From the NCBI RefSeq assembly GCF_003086695.1, contig NZ_CP025999.1:304320-368319 (forward strand): 64,000 nucleotides of DNA, given 5' to 3'. Under the pieces are notes generated by a model that was not told where the DNA came from, did not search any database, and saw only the letters and a list, made by a program, of their open reading frames with translations. The DNA is from Stenotrophomonas sp. SAU14A_NAIMI4_8 (GTDB lineage Bacteria > Pseudomonadota > Gammaproteobacteria > Xanthomonadales > Xanthomonadaceae). A program made the position numbers and the translations under genes. Position 1 is the stretch's first letter. Each line of letters opens with the position of its first letter. Below, piece by piece: positions 1-8,914 of the stretch.

Positions 1-592
1 CGCGCACCATCGCGTCGTTGGCATCGGTCACCGGCTTGGTCAGCTCCCACAGGAACTTCACCCGGAATCCGGCCTTGGCCGCGTCCTGCGCGCTCCACAG
101 CACGCAGTAGTCGCGCGCCAGGCCGCACACGTGCACTTCGCGGATACGCCGCTCATGCAGCCAGCCGGCCAGGCCGGTGGCCGGGCGATCACCATCGGGC
201 CCGTGGTTTTCGCGGAAGGCGCTGTACGAATCCACCTGCGGGCGGGTGCCCTTGCGCAGGATCAGGTCGGCCACGTTCCAGTCCACGCCCGGGTGCAGCG
301 CGGCGCCGTCGCTGCCCTGCACGCAGTGGTCGGGCCACAGCGTCTGCGGCTGCGCGTGCAGCAGGATGGTCTCGAACGGGCGCGTGCCCGGGTGCTGGCT
401 GGCAAACGAGGCATGTCCGGCCGGGTGCCAGTCCTGGGTGGCCACCACCGTGCGATAGCGGCGCTGGGCCAGCAGCTCGGCAATCGGTGCCACCAGCGCA
501 TCGCCGTCGGCGCAGGCCAGCGCACCACCGGGCATGAAGTCCGGCTGCAGGTCGATCACCAGCAGGGCGACATCGGCGGGCAGGACGGTCAT
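1..592 (-). CDS. pncA: Nicotinamidase (partial, C-terminus beyond left edge)
   Basis: Hydrolyses nicotinamide to nicotinate and ammonia in the cytoplasmic NAD salvage pathway. The 197 residues visible begin MTVLPADVALLVIDLQPDF and show the isochorismatase-fold triad of the family: Asp14 in VIDLQPDF, Lys114 in LRKGTRP and Cys163 in CGLARDYCV. The TQDWHP stretch near residue 52 carries the usual metal-binding Asp and His. ATG at 590-592 is the only sensible start. It lies 56 bases downstream of queH on the same strand, so it may be read from the same riboswitch-controlled transcript. The reading frame is open to base 1, so only the extreme C-terminus is missing. PncA proteins are about 210 residues. 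Confidence 0.94.
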   Translation of the reverse strand, partial: MTVLPADVALLVIDLQPDFMPGGALACADGDALVAPIAELLAQRRYRTVVATQDWHPAGHASFASQHPGTRPFETILLHAQPQTLWPDHCVQGSDGAALHPGVDWNVADLILRKGTRPQVDSYSAFRENHGPDGDRPATGLAGWLHERRIREVHVCGLARDYCVLWSAQDAAKAGFRVKFLWELTKPVTDANDAMVR

Positions 593-648
593 GGCAGTTC
601 CACTACAACAGAAGGGGGCGACCAGCGTGGCCGCCCCGTACGCGCGCG

Positions 649-1320
649 TCAATCGCCCTTGGGCGCTTCCGCATCCTGCCCGTAGTACAGCAGGCCGATC
701 TTGATGCGCTCGCGGCCGGTTTCGCGGCGGTGGCGGTTGGCATCGCGCAGCGAGTACACGCAGCCGCAGTATTCCTGCTGGTAGAACTGCTCGCGCTTGC
801 TGATTTCCACCATGCGGCTGGCGCCGCCGCCCTTGCGCCAGTTGTAGTCCCAGTATTGCAGGCCTTCGTAGCGCGACGCGGCGCGGATGCCGCAGTCATT
901 GATCTGCGCCATGTTCTTCCAGCGCGAAATACCCAGCGACGAACTGATGGTGTCGTAGCCGTGCTCGTGCGCGTACAGCGCCGTGCGTTCGAAGCGCATG
1001 TCGAAGCACATGGTGCAGCGGATACCGCGCTCGGGCTCGTTTTCCATGCCACGCGCGCGGCTGAACCAGTTGTCGGTGTCGTAGTCGCAGTCGATGAACG
1101 GAATGCCGTGCTGCTCGGCGAAGCGGATGTTCTCCTGCTTGCGCAGCTCGTATTCCTTCACCGGGTGGATGTTGGGGTTGTAGAAGAAGATCGCGTAATC
1201 GATCCCGGAGGCGGTGATCGCCTCCATCACTTCACCCGAACACGGGGCACAGCAGGAATGCAGCAGCAGGCGCTTGCCGTCGGCGGGCAGGGTCAGGGTG
1301 GGGCGTTGAAGCTCGGTCAT
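649..1320 (-). CDS. queH: Epoxyqueuosine reductase QueH (cobalamin-independent)
   Basis: Reduces epoxyqueuosine to queuosine in the wobble base of tRNAs with GUN anticodons; QueH is the non-homologous, B12-independent replacement for QueG. The 223-residue product has the family's cysteine signature: HSCCAPCS (Cys23, Cys24, Cys27), YNPNIHP, a D-D-W stretch, [10 protein letters not shown], and a C-terminal YCGC (iron-sulfur and metal ligands). The start is ATG 1318-1320, giving the usual N-terminus, although the frame is open further upstream and no good ribosome binding site is visible. A cobalamin riboswitch lies 160 bases upstream on the same strand, which fits repression of this B12-independent enzyme when B12 is available. 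pncA follows 56 bases downstream. Confidence 0.94.
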   Translation of the reverse strand: MTELQRPTLTLPADGKRLLLHSCCAPCSGEVMEAITASGIDYAIFFYNPNIHPVKEYELRKQENIRFAEQHGIPFIDCDYDTDNWFSRARGMENEPERGIRCTMCFDMRFERTALYAHEHGYDTISSSLGISRWKNMAQINDCGIRAASRYEGLQYWDYNWRKGGGASRMVEISKREQFYQQEYCGCVYSLRDANRHRRETGRERIKIGLLYYGQDAEAPKGD

Positions 1321-1413
1321 CGTCGGGTGCGTGGCAGCGTGGGGAACGGATCGGGCCGGACACCGTGAACAGGACGCACGCGGCCACCGCGCCCGCGCGC
1401 GCAGGACGACGAT

Positions 1414-1482
1414 GGCCCCGGCACCCTCCCCGCGGAGAGTCCAGGTCGAATCAGGGGACGGTCGTGTCCCCCGGCCGGGGCC
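1414..1482 (-). promoter_or_regulatory. Putative expression platform of the queH riboswitch
   Basis: On the minus strand the 3' edge of the aptamer contains GGCCCCGGC (1474-1482), which is perfectly complementary to GCCGGGGCC (1414-1422) about 50 bases downstream. Ligand-stabilised P1 would compete for the first segment, so this could be the switching helix. A G-rich hairpin, GGGGGACACGACCGTCCCC, sits between them. No T-run terminator is seen, so control by Rho or at translation is as likely as intrinsic termination. Confidence 0.45.
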
Positions 1483-1672
1483 GGTATTCGGGCTGATGGA
1501 CACGGGCCGCAGCCCACCTACTCCCTGCCGCTTCCCAGGCGTGCGCCCAGTGCTGTTGGCAGGCTTCGTTTCCATTCACCGCTGCGGGGCAGCTCCGGAA
1601 TGGGCGCGCCAGGCGCCTTCACCGGATTCCCGTTTAAATCCCTCCCTGCGCGTGAGCGCCTGGAGGGATACC
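1481..1672 (-). promoter_or_regulatory. Cobalamin (B12) riboswitch aptamer upstream of queH
   Basis: Read on the minus strand this segment contains, in order, the conserved landmarks of the cobalamin riboswitch. GGTAT (1668-1672) forms the 5' side of P1. TCCCTCC pairs with GGAGGGA as P2. Then come AAACGGGAATCCGGTG, GGAGCTGCCCCGCAGCGG followed by GGAAACGA (the B12-box core), CACTGG followed by CTGGGAAG, GGGAGTAGG, and finally AGCCCGAATACCGGCC (1477-1493), whose ATACC closes P1. The core closely follows the E. coli btuB aptamer. The only downstream genes on this strand are queH and pncA, so an OFF switch for a B12-independent enzyme is expected. Confidence 0.92.
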
Positions 1673-1720
1673 TTCGGCGCGCCCACGGTGGACGCGTCGG
1701 TCGCGCCGGTCAAGGGGGTT

Positions 1721-1788
1721 GGGGTCAGAGCCCGTTGCGCTGCAACGGGATCCGACCCCTTCATTCCACCAGGGTCAGATCCCGTTGC
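1721..1788. repeat. GGGGTC-type palindromic repeat plus partial second copy
   Basis: Bases 1721-1759 form a 39-base hairpin with ends GGGGTCAGAG and GATCCGACCCC and the inner stem CCCGTTGC/GCAACGGG. A partial second copy (GGGTCAGATCCCGTTGC) follows at 1772-1788 and reaches the stop codon of the next gene. The same family recurs at 13039-13142 and 58400-58495. It lies between the convergent-side end of the FAD oxidase gene and the queH riboswitch. No gene is seen in the rest of 1321-1787. Confidence 0.8.
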
Positions 1789-3194
1789 TACGGCACCGCG
1801 ATGTAGCGCTGCCAAAGATGGTTCACCAACTGCATCTGCGGGTCGTACTGGCGCTTGGCTTCAACGAACCGCTGCCACTGCGGGTAGGCGCGGCGGAACT
1901 GTTCGCGGGTGGCATGCGGGCGATAGGGCAGGTAGTAGCTGCCGCCGCAGTCCAGCGCGGCATCGATCAGCGCCCGCGTCCAGCCGGTGGCCAGGGTGTC
2001 GCTCCAGGGGAAGCGTCGCTGCTTGTGGTACAGCACGAAGCAGAACACCTCCTGGCGCGCCCACGCCAGCAGCGAAGTGGTATCGGCCGGCGCGTGGCGG
2101 ATCGACACGTTCAGTGCGTCCACGTGGTGGTGCTGCAGGATCGCCGCCATGCGCGTGGCGAACGCCTGGAACTGCCGCACCGGAATGAAGTACTCCTGCA
2201 GCAGGTAGGTGGACATGGCGCGCGTGCGCGGCTCCAGCGAGGCCACGTCCAGGCTCGCTTCCAGGTTGCGGTGGATCACCCGAGGCTGCTGCAGCTGCTT
2301 CTGCACCACCGAACTGTCGCGCAGCTGCGCGCCGCCTGGCAGTTCGGACACCGCCCAGATCATGTTCTGTTCGTAGGCATAGCGGTCGCCCACCGGCACC
2401 AGCCGGCGGGTGTCGGTCAACGCGGCGCTGCTGCGGCGCCAGGTCACCGTTACCGGGGCATCGAAACGCGGCGGCAGCAGATCGGCGTTGTGCATCAGCG
2501 CATCGCCGCGCGACTGCACGTGGTCGGCGAACCACTGCGGGTAGTCGGCCAGCGCGACGCGTTGCATGTGCCGCGCCATGCGTGTGTTGTCGGCCAGGTC
2601 CAGTTCCACCTCGCTCACCACGGCCAGCAGCCCGTAGCCGCCGATCACCGCCGCGAACAGCTCCGGGTGCTGGCTGCGCGATGTTTCGAGTACCTCGCCC
2701 GAACGCAGTACCACCTGCAATGCGCGGATCGTCGCGGCCAGGCTGCCGTTGCCGACGTAGCGGCCATGGCAGTTCACGCCGACCGAGCCGCCCACGGTGA
2801 AGCTGCTGAAACTCTGCATCACCTTCACCGACAGGTCGTGCGGGTCCAGCAGCGCCTGCAGTTCCCGCCAGCGCATGCCGGCTTGCACGCGCACTACTTT
2901 GCCCGGCACATCCAGCCGCAGCAGCCGGTTGTGGCCGGTCATGTCCAGCTGCAGGGCGCCATCGGCGCTGGTCTGCCCGCCCATGCTGAAGCGGCCACCG
3001 GCCACGCAGACCGGGCCACGGTGGCGCTGCAGGGCGTCTACCAGTAAGCGCTGTCCGTCGACGCGGGTAATGCCCGCCAAGGCGGTGGGCTCGAGCTGGC
3101 TGATGTCGTTGCCAGTGAGTGCCTGCCCGGGTGAACAGGCGGTGGCCGCCGCAGCGGCGCCGCAGCCGGCAATGAAGGCGCGTCGGGTGGTCAT
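1788..3194 (-). CDS. FAD-linked oxidase, exported, VAO/PCMH family
   Basis: Predicted flavoprotein oxidoreductase of 468 residues; the substrate cannot be read from sequence. The N-terminus MTTRRAFIAGCGAAAAATAC has a twin Arg pair and a hydrophobic segment ending in a lipobox-like ATAC-S, so export through Tat and lipid anchoring are plausible. The PCMH-type FAD domain (about 45-220) shows GGRFSMGGQT and GGSVGVNCHGRYVG. The C-terminal half ends with the YDP motif (RQYDPQMQLVNHLWQRY) seen in sugar-lactone oxidase-like members. Start ATG 3192-3194. No partner gene is adjacent. Confidence 0.75.
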   Translation of the reverse strand: MTTRRAFIAGCGAAAAATACSPGQALTGNDISQLEPTALAGITRVDGQRLLVDALQRHRGPVCVAGGRFSMGGQTSADGALQLDMTGHNRLLRLDVPGKVVRVQAGMRWRELQALLDPHDLSVKVMQSFSSFTVGGSVGVNCHGRYVGNGSLAATIRALQVVLRSGEVLETSRSQHPELFAAVIGGYGLLAVVSEVELDLADNTRMARHMQRVALADYPQWFADHVQSRGDALMHNADLLPPRFDAPVTVTWRRSSAALTDTRRLVPVGDRYAYEQNMIWAVSELPGGAQLRDSSVVQKQLQQPRVIHRNLEASLDVASLEPRTRAMSTYLLQEYFIPVRQFQAFATRMAAILQHHHVDALNVSIRHAPADTTSLLAWARQEVFCFVLYHKQRRFPWSDTLATGWTRALIDAALDCGGSYYLPYRPHATREQFRRAYPQWQRFVEAKRQYDPQMQLVNHLWQRYIAVP

Positions 3195-3326
3195 GGGCAG
3201 TCCCTGCAGTCCGCTTCCTGGCCGCAGTGTGCATGCGGCACGGCGCCCGGCCAAGGGGGAATCGCGCTGACTGCGTAGCGGTTCTCAGGCCCTGAGAAGC
3301 CCCTGCGCCATACTGGAACCCACGCG

Positions 3327-5228
3327 GTGGACGGCATGCACGGGGGCAGGGCAGTGGCGGACAAATATTGCGATCTGGTCATGAAAGGCGGCATCACCAG
3401 CGGCATCGTGTATCCCAACGCGGTGCTGGCGCTGGCCCAGCAGTACCGCTTCAAGAGCATCGGCGGCACCTCGGCCGGGGCGATTGCCGCGGCGGTGGCT
3501 GCAGCGGCCGCGTATGGCGACCGCCGCCAGCAGGCCGGCGAAACGCTGCCCGGTGAGGCGGGCTACGGTGGGCTGTCGGCGGTGTCAACGCAGTTGTCGC
3601 GGCGCGGCTTCATCTACGGGTTGTTCCAGCCCGCGCGCGGCGCGCGTTCGGCGTACCGGTTGCTGGTAGTGCTGACCGGCAAGGCGCGCTGGCCGCGCAA
3701 GCTGCTGTGCCTGGCCGTGGCCGTGTTCACCATCGCGCCGCTGGAAGTGCTGGTGTCGCTGGCCCTGCTGCTGGCGCTGGGCGGCTGGGGCGGCGGCTGG
3801 AGCGGTGTGGCGGCTACCCTGCTGCCGTCGCTGCTGTGCGCCTATGGCGCCGGTGTGGCCGGTGCAGCGCTGCGCGTGGCGCGGGTGGCGCGGCGCAACC
3901 TGCTGGGCCTGTGCAGTGGGCTGGGGCGCGATCCGCAGACCCCGGCGCTGACCGACTGGCTGCACGCGCGCCTGCAGCAGTTGGCGGGCAAGCCGCTGGA
4001 CGCTCCGCTCACCTTCGCCGATCTGCACGATGCACCGCGTTATGCCGGCGAACCGCACAGCCCGCAGGCCATCAGCCTGCAGATGATCACCACCTGTGTG
4101 TCCCACAACGAACCGCGCACCCTGCCGTTGGGCGGGGCGCAGTTCTGGTTCCTGCGCGAGGAATTCGCCCAGTTGTTCCCGGCCAGCGTGGTGGATTGGC
4201 TGGTGCAGCAGGCCGGTGCGCCGCTGCAGGTGGACGGGCGCCAGTACTACCATCTGCCGCAGGGCGCGCAGTTGCCGGTGCTGGTGGCCACACGCATGAG
4301 CCTCAGCTTCCCGCTGCTGATCAGCGCCGTGCCGCTGCACGAACCGGCCCGCCGCGAGCGCCGCTGCGAACCGGCGGCAGCGCCGGCCACGCAGGAGCAC
4401 AGCGTGGCCGACAGCATGGAAGGGCTGACCAGCGCCGGCCAGGCATGCGGCCCGGTGATCACCGCCTTCCGCGTGTGCTGGTTCTCCGATGGCGGCATCA
4501 GCAGCAACTTCCCCATCCACCTGTTCGACGCGGCAATGCCGCGCTGGCCCACGTTCGCCATCAACCTGGTGTACCCGCAGCACGCCGAAGAAGTGAGCCA
4601 CGGCGGCAGTACGCGCGCGGCCCTGGAAAAGTCAGTGTTCCTGCCCACCGGCAACCGCCATGGCTGGCAGCGCCACTACCAGTCCATTGCCACGCCGCTG
4701 GCTGCCGGTGAACTGGGTCGCTTCCTGTTCGCCGTGGTGGCCACCATGCAGAACTGGCGCGACCTGCTGCAGGCGCGCGCGCCCGGCTACCGCGACCGCA
4801 TCGTGCACGTCAGCCTGCAGGGCGACGAAGGCGGCATGAACCTGGACATGCCGCAGGACGTGCTGACCCGAATTGCCGACAAGGGCAGCCTGGCCGGCGC
4901 GCGCTTCTGTGCGTTCTCGTTCGAGAACCACTACTGGATCCGCTGGCGCAACCTGGCTTCGGCCTACCAGCGCTACACGCTCGAAGTGGCGCGCACCGAC
5001 GACCCAGCGCAGCAGGTATTGGCCTACCGTGCCGCCTATTCCACCGTTGCCGTGGGTGAGCCGGTGCCGCCGTCGTACAAGCTGGGGTCGGAAGACAAGC
5101 GCCAGGCGTCGCAGCAGTTGTGGGGGCTGATGGTGGAACAGGGCCGCACCTGGGAAGACCTGGGCCCGGACCTGACCGAAGGCGCACCGCGTCCGCTGCC
5201 GCAGATGAAGGTGACACCGATCTACTGA
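3327..5228 (+). CDS. Patatin-like phospholipase, membrane-associated
   Basis: Probable lipid acyl hydrolase of 633 residues. The N-terminal patatin core has DLVMKGGITSG, which supplies the oxyanion-type glycines, and GGTSAG with the nucleophilic Ser. The second catalytic residue is in SDGGISSNFP (around residue 390). Two hydrophobic segments around residues 125-190 interrupt the core and suggest membrane attachment. GTG 3327 gives the longest frame; ATG 3336 and GTG 3354 (preceded by GGGGGCAGG) are realistic alternatives. It is divergent from the FAD oxidase gene across a 132-base gap. The substrate is unknown, and a secretion signal is not evident. Confidence 0.8.
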   Translation: MDGMHGGRAVADKYCDLVMKGGITSGIVYPNAVLALAQQYRFKSIGGTSAGAIAAAVAAAAAYGDRRQQAGETLPGEAGYGGLSAVSTQLSRRGFIYGLFQPARGARSAYRLLVVLTGKARWPRKLLCLAVAVFTIAPLEVLVSLALLLALGGWGGGWSGVAATLLPSLLCAYGAGVAGAALRVARVARRNLLGLCSGLGRDPQTPALTDWLHARLQQLAGKPLDAPLTFADLHDAPRYAGEPHSPQAISLQMITTCVSHNEPRTLPLGGAQFWFLREEFAQLFPASVVDWLVQQAGAPLQVDGRQYYHLPQGAQLPVLVATRMSLSFPLLISAVPLHEPARRERRCEPAAAPATQEHSVADSMEGLTSAGQACGPVITAFRVCWFSDGGISSNFPIHLFDAAMPRWPTFAINLVYPQHAEEVSHGGSTRAALEKSVFLPTGNRHGWQRHYQSIATPLAAGELGRFLFAVVATMQNWRDLLQARAPGYRDRIVHVSLQGDEGGMNLDMPQDVLTRIADKGSLAGARFCAFSFENHYWIRWRNLASAYQRYTLEVARTDDPAQQVLAYRAAYSTVAVGEPVPPSYKLGSEDKRQASQQLWGLMVEQGRTWEDLGPDLTEGAPRPLPQMKVTPIY

Positions 5229-5271
5229 GCGCGATCGATACAATCGTGCTTCATGCTGCAAGGAGCTGTGG

Positions 5272-5709
5272 ATGTCTGCCCGCCAGGAACTGCTGGATCT
5301 GCTTGAACGCCTCGATGCCCGCGACCCGGAGCACCTGCCGGTGGTGCCACTGGCCGCGTACTTCGAAGGCAATGATTTCGAAGAATGCATCGCGCCCAAC
5401 CAATGGGGTTTCGGCCGCCCGCCGATTGCCGAGCTGTACGCGCGCCTGGCCGTGATTGCCGAAAAGCCCGAAGTGGAAGGTGTGTACGTCGGCCTGCACC
5501 AGGACTGGGGCAGCGCATTGGAAGACGACAGCGAATGGCCTGCTGCCGAGAACGTGCATGTGCTGACCCGCGCCGACGTCGAGACCGTAGAAGGGTGGCT
5601 GCAGGGTCTGGAATGCGACGGCGTGGGCGAAGGCTGGCCCTACGGCCAGCACATCGACGCCCCCGTACCCTCGGAAGGCCACCGCGTGCTGACCGTGTAT
5701 TGGGATTAG
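5272..5709 (+). CDS. Conserved hypothetical protein
   Basis: Encodes 145 residues of an acidic, soluble protein rich in Trp, Glu and Asp (for example HQDWGSALEDDSEWP and the C-terminal HRVLTVYWD). It has no signal peptide or membrane segment, and I do not recognise a family. ATG 5272 is preceded by AAGGAG, a good ribosome binding site. It follows the phospholipase gene by 43 bases on the same strand, so the two may be cotranscribed. Its TAG stop shares its last G with the GTAG head of the SMAG repeat that follows. Confidence 0.7.
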   Translation: MSARQELLDLLERLDARDPEHLPVVPLAAYFEGNDFEECIAPNQWGFGRPPIAELYARLAVIAEKPEVEGVYVGLHQDWGSALEDDSEWPAAENVHVLTRADVETVEGWLQGLECDGVGEGWPYGQHIDAPVPSEGHRVLTVYWD

Positions 5710-5881
5710 TAGATCCACGCCATGCGTGGATGCATTCCGCGCACGGCCAGAGCGTGCCCACCAAGGTGGGCACCTACCAGTAGATCCACGCCATGCGTGG
5801 ATGCATTCCGCGCAGGCCCAGAGCGTGCCCACCCAGGTGGGCACCTACCCGTCGCTTCAGTCGAGCATGGCTCGACTCTAC
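5709..5881. repeat. SMAG repeat cluster: two tandem inverted dimers plus a single element
   Basis: Two near-identical 69-base units (5709-5777 and 5780-5848, period 71) each start with a GTAG-headed palindrome (GTAGATCCACGCCATGCGTG) and end with an inverted one (GGTGGGCACCTAC). A third, inverted element (AGTCGAGCATGGCTCGACTC, then TAC) lies at 5859-5881. This is the structure of SMAG elements known from Stenotrophomonas maltophilia. The cluster separates two convergent genes. Confidence 0.88.
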
Positions 5882-5912
5882 AGGGGCGCAGGGCGCAGCC
5901 CTGCAGAAGAAC

Positions 5913-7280
5913 CTACCTCCCCGGCAACTGCACGAACGCGCGCTGCATGCAGTCCTCGCGCGGGCACACCCGGCAACCCGGCCCGATCGACACCGAATTG
6001 CCCGGGCTCTGCACATCCAGCCCCAGGGAATACACCAGTCGCTCGGCATGCTGCAGGTCGCAGCCCAGCGCCACCGCGAAGGTCTTGCGCGGCTGGCCAT
6101 GCCCCACCGGCCCGCTGCTGACCTGCCGCGCCAACCAGAAATGGCGCCGCCCATCGGGCATGCGCGCGGTCTGCGTCAGGATGCGCCCGGGCTGGTTGAA
6201 CGCCTCGTAGACGATCCACAAGGGGCACGAACCGCCTACCTGCGAGAAATGGAAATCGGTGGCCGAATGGCGCTTGGACACATTGCCGGCACGGTCCACG
6301 CGGATGAAGAAGAACGGCAGCCCGGGCGCACTGCGCCGCGCCAGCGTGCTCAGCCGGTGGCAGACCGCTTCGAACCCCACGCCGAACTGGTGTGCCAGCA
6401 GTTCAATGTCGTAACTGCTCGCCTCGGCCGCGCGCAGGAAGCGCATGTAGGGCATCACCAGCGCACCGGCAAAGTAGTTGGAAAGGCCGATCCGCGCCTG
6501 CGCGATACGCGCGTCATCGTGGAAGCCCGCGCGCGCCACCACCGCATCGATCTGCGGCAGGTAGCCGCGCAGGGCCAGCTCGGCCGCCATCTGGAACGCC
6601 TGCTGGCCCGGTTCCAGATAATCCGGCAACCACAGCGTGCGACTGCCAGCGTCGTACTGGCGCTTCTCGCGCCCGGCCTGCAGCGCGGCCACTTCCACCA
6701 GCACGCCGTGGCGGTCGGCCAGCAGCTGGCGCAGGCGCGGCGCCACGTGGCCCGGTGCCAGCCCCCATTCGGCGAACAGGCGTTCGGCTAGTTCATCCAG
6801 TTCGGGAATGTGGTTGTGCATGCGGTTGAAGAACTCGCGCACCTGGTCACCGGCCGGCAGGGTGCTGCCGGCGCCGGGCTCACCCAGCTGGAATTCCAGT
6901 GCCGCGGCATGCTCGCGCAGGGCCAGGTGGCGGCGGTGCAGGTCCAGCAGGGCGCGGCTGACCTGCGGCAGGTTGCCAGCCAGGGCCCGCAGTTCGGTGG
7001 CACTGACATCGGCCAGGCCCAGGTCGCGCAGGGTCTCGCCCAACGATTCCTGCAGTGCAGCGGGCTCATCGTCGTCGAACAGGGCGGAAACATCGCCCAA
7101 CACCTCGCCCAGCTTCTGCTGTACCGCCGGTGTCAGCGGGCGCTTGTTGCGCTCGATCTGGTTCAGGTAGCTGGCCGACAGGCCCAAGGCGCGCGCCAGA
7201 TCAACCTGGCTGTAGCCGCGCTGCTCGCGCAGCCGCAGCAGGCGCAGGCCCAACTGGCGCTGGGAAGGCTGGAAATTCAC
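5913..7280 (-). CDS. XRE-family short-chain acyl regulator (ScfR/RamB/PrpR type)
   Basis: Transcription regulator of 455 residues. An N-terminal Cro/CI helix-turn-helix (about 10-65, RLREQRGYSQVDLARALGLS) is followed by an IrrE/DUF955-like segment (around 180-290) and a C-terminal domain with several Cys (GCDLQHAERL; CRVCPREDC) typical of the short-chain fatty acyl regulator family. Members sense short-chain acyl metabolites. It is divergently transcribed from mmsA with 114 bases between the starts, so it is the obvious candidate regulator of the valine operon. The start is GTG 7278-7280; no ATG gives the complete helix-turn-helix. Confidence 0.85.
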   Translation of the reverse strand: MNFQPSQRQLGLRLLRLREQRGYSQVDLARALGLSASYLNQIERNKRPLTPAVQQKLGEVLGDVSALFDDDEPAALQESLGETLRDLGLADVSATELRALAGNLPQVSRALLDLHRRHLALREHAAALEFQLGEPGAGSTLPAGDQVREFFNRMHNHIPELDELAERLFAEWGLAPGHVAPRLRQLLADRHGVLVEVAALQAGREKRQYDAGSRTLWLPDYLEPGQQAFQMAAELALRGYLPQIDAVVARAGFHDDARIAQARIGLSNYFAGALVMPYMRFLRAAEASSYDIELLAHQFGVGFEAVCHRLSTLARRSAPGLPFFFIRVDRAGNVSKRHSATDFHFSQVGGSCPLWIVYEAFNQPGRILTQTARMPDGRRHFWLARQVSSGPVGHGQPRKTFAVALGCDLQHAERLVYSLGLDVQSPGNSVSIGPGCRVCPREDCMQRAFVQLPGR

Positions 7281-7394
7281 AGAATTAACAGGAATCGTCT
7301 GGCGTGTTGGCCAGATTAAGCGGATTCAGCCCGGAAATCGAGGTGGGTGCTGTGAATAATGCCAAGCATCTTTCGAGCCCGTGGGATTGTCGTC
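7281..7394. promoter_or_regulatory. Divergent promoter region between the ScfR-type regulator and mmsA
   Basis: This 114-base gap must hold both promoters and any operator of the ScfR-type regulator. It is more AT-rich than the flanking genes. I see no convincing long inverted repeat and no strong ribosome binding site for mmsA. Confidence 0.5.
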
Positions 7395-8900
7395 ATGACT
7401 GTTGCAGCGCCCCGTATCCGCATGCTGATCGATGGCCAGTTCATCGAATCGGCCACCTCCCACTGGCAGGACGTGGTCAACCCGGCCACCCAGGACGTGC
7501 TGGCGCAGGTGCCGTTCGCCACCACCAGCGAAGTGGATGCCGCCGTCGCCGCCGCCAAGGAAGCCTTCAAGACCTGGCGCAAGACCCCGATCGGTACCCG
7601 CGCGCGCATCTTCCTGAAGTACCAGCAGCTGATCCGCGAAAACATGAGCGAGCTGGCCCACATCCTCACCGCCGAACAGGGCAAGACCCTGCCCGATGCG
7701 GAAGGCGATGTGTTCCGCGGCCTGGAAGTGGTCGAGCACGCCGCCGCCATCGGCAACCTGCAGCTGGGCGAGCTGGCCAACAACGTGGCCAATGGCGTGG
7801 ATACCTACACGATCATGCAGCCGCTGGGCGTGTGCGCCGGCATCACCCCGTTCAACTTCCCGGCGATGATTCCGCTGTGGATGTTCCCGATGGCGATTGC
7901 AACGGGCAACACCTTCATCCTCAAGCCGTCCGAGCAGGACCCGATGGTGACCATGCGCCTGGTCGAACTGGCGCTGGAAGCCGGCATTCCCAAGGGCGTG
8001 CTGAACGTCGTCCACGGTGGCGAAGAGGTGGTCAACGCGATCTGCGACCACCCGGACATCAAGGCGGTGTCGTTCGTCGGTTCCACCCGTGTCGGCACCC
8101 ACGTGTACAACCGTGCCTCGCTGGCCGGCAAGCGCGTGCAGTGCATGATGGGCGCCAAGAACCACGCCGTGGTGCTGCCGGACGCCAACAAGGAACAGAC
8201 CCTCAACGCGATGGTCGGCGCCGCCTTCGGTGCGGCCGGCCAGCGCTGCATGGCCGCCTCCACCCTGGTGCTGGTGGGTGAGGCACGCGGTTGGGTGCAG
8301 GACCTGGTTGCCAAGGCGCAGACCCTGAAGGTCAGCGGCGGCACCGTGGCCGGCACCGATGTCGGCCCGGTCATTTCCTGCAGCGCCCGCGAGCGCGTGG
8401 AAGGCCTGATCGCCTCGGGCGTGGAGCAGGGGGCCAAGCTGGTGCTGGACGGCCGCAAGCCGCAGGTCGACGGTTTCGAGAAGGGCAACTTCGTCGGCCC
8501 GACCATCTTTGCCGGTGTCACCACCGACATGCGCATCTACCAGGAAGAAATCTTCGGGCCGGTGCTGGTGATCCTGGAAGCGGAAACGCTGGAAGACGCC
8601 ATCGCGATGGTCAACGGCAATCCCAACGGCAACGGCACCGCACTGTTTACCCAGTCTGGCGCGGCCGCGCGCAAGTTCCAGGAAGACATCGACGTGGGCC
8701 AGGTCGGCATCAACGTGCCGATTCCGGTGCCGGTGCCGCTGTTCTCGTTCACCGGTTCGCGCGCGTCCAAGCTGGGCGACCTGGGCCCGTACGGCAAGCA
8801 GGTGGTGCTGTTCTACACCCAGACCAAGACCGTCACCGCACGCTGGTTCGATGACGAGACGCTGAGCCACGGCGTCAACACCACCATCAGCCTGAAGTAA
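7395..8900 (+). CDS. mmsA: Methylmalonate-semialdehyde dehydrogenase (CoA-acylating)
   Basis: Converts methylmalonate semialdehyde, NAD and CoA to propionyl-CoA, the last step of valine breakdown. The 501-residue protein is the usual length for the family. Aldehyde dehydrogenase landmarks are visible: [12 protein letters not shown], the cofactor-site FVGSTRVG, and the catalytic Cys285 in [10 protein letters not shown], followed by the IFGPVL segment. ATG 7395 was chosen over an upstream in-frame ATG because it gives the family N-terminus. First gene of a five-gene operon; the next start is 15 bases downstream of its stop. Confidence 0.95.
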   Translation: MTVAAPRIRMLIDGQFIESATSHWQDVVNPATQDVLAQVPFATTSEVDAAVAAAKEAFKTWRKTPIGTRARIFLKYQQLIRENMSELAHILTAEQGKTLPDAEGDVFRGLEVVEHAAAIGNLQLGELANNVANGVDTYTIMQPLGVCAGITPFNFPAMIPLWMFPMAIATGNTFILKPSEQDPMVTMRLVELALEAGIPKGVLNVVHGGEEVVNAICDHPDIKAVSFVGSTRVGTHVYNRASLAGKRVQCMMGAKNHAVVLPDANKEQTLNAMVGAAFGAAGQRCMAASTLVLVGEARGWVQDLVAKAQTLKVSGGTVAGTDVGPVISCSARERVEGLIASGVEQGAKLVLDGRKPQVDGFEKGNFVGPTIFAGVTTDMRIYQEEIFGPVLVILEAETLEDAIAMVNGNPNGNGTALFTQSGAAARKFQEDIDVGQVGINVPIPVPVPLFSFTGSRASKLGDLGPYGKQVVLFYTQTKTVTARWFDDETLSHGVNTTISLK

Positions 8901-8914
8901 GGGCGGGAGCAGCC

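Noticed and set aside
1576..1815. Small frame upstream of queH
   Set aside because: It overlaps the riboswitch aptamer and a palindromic repeat; its translation has no recognisable features.
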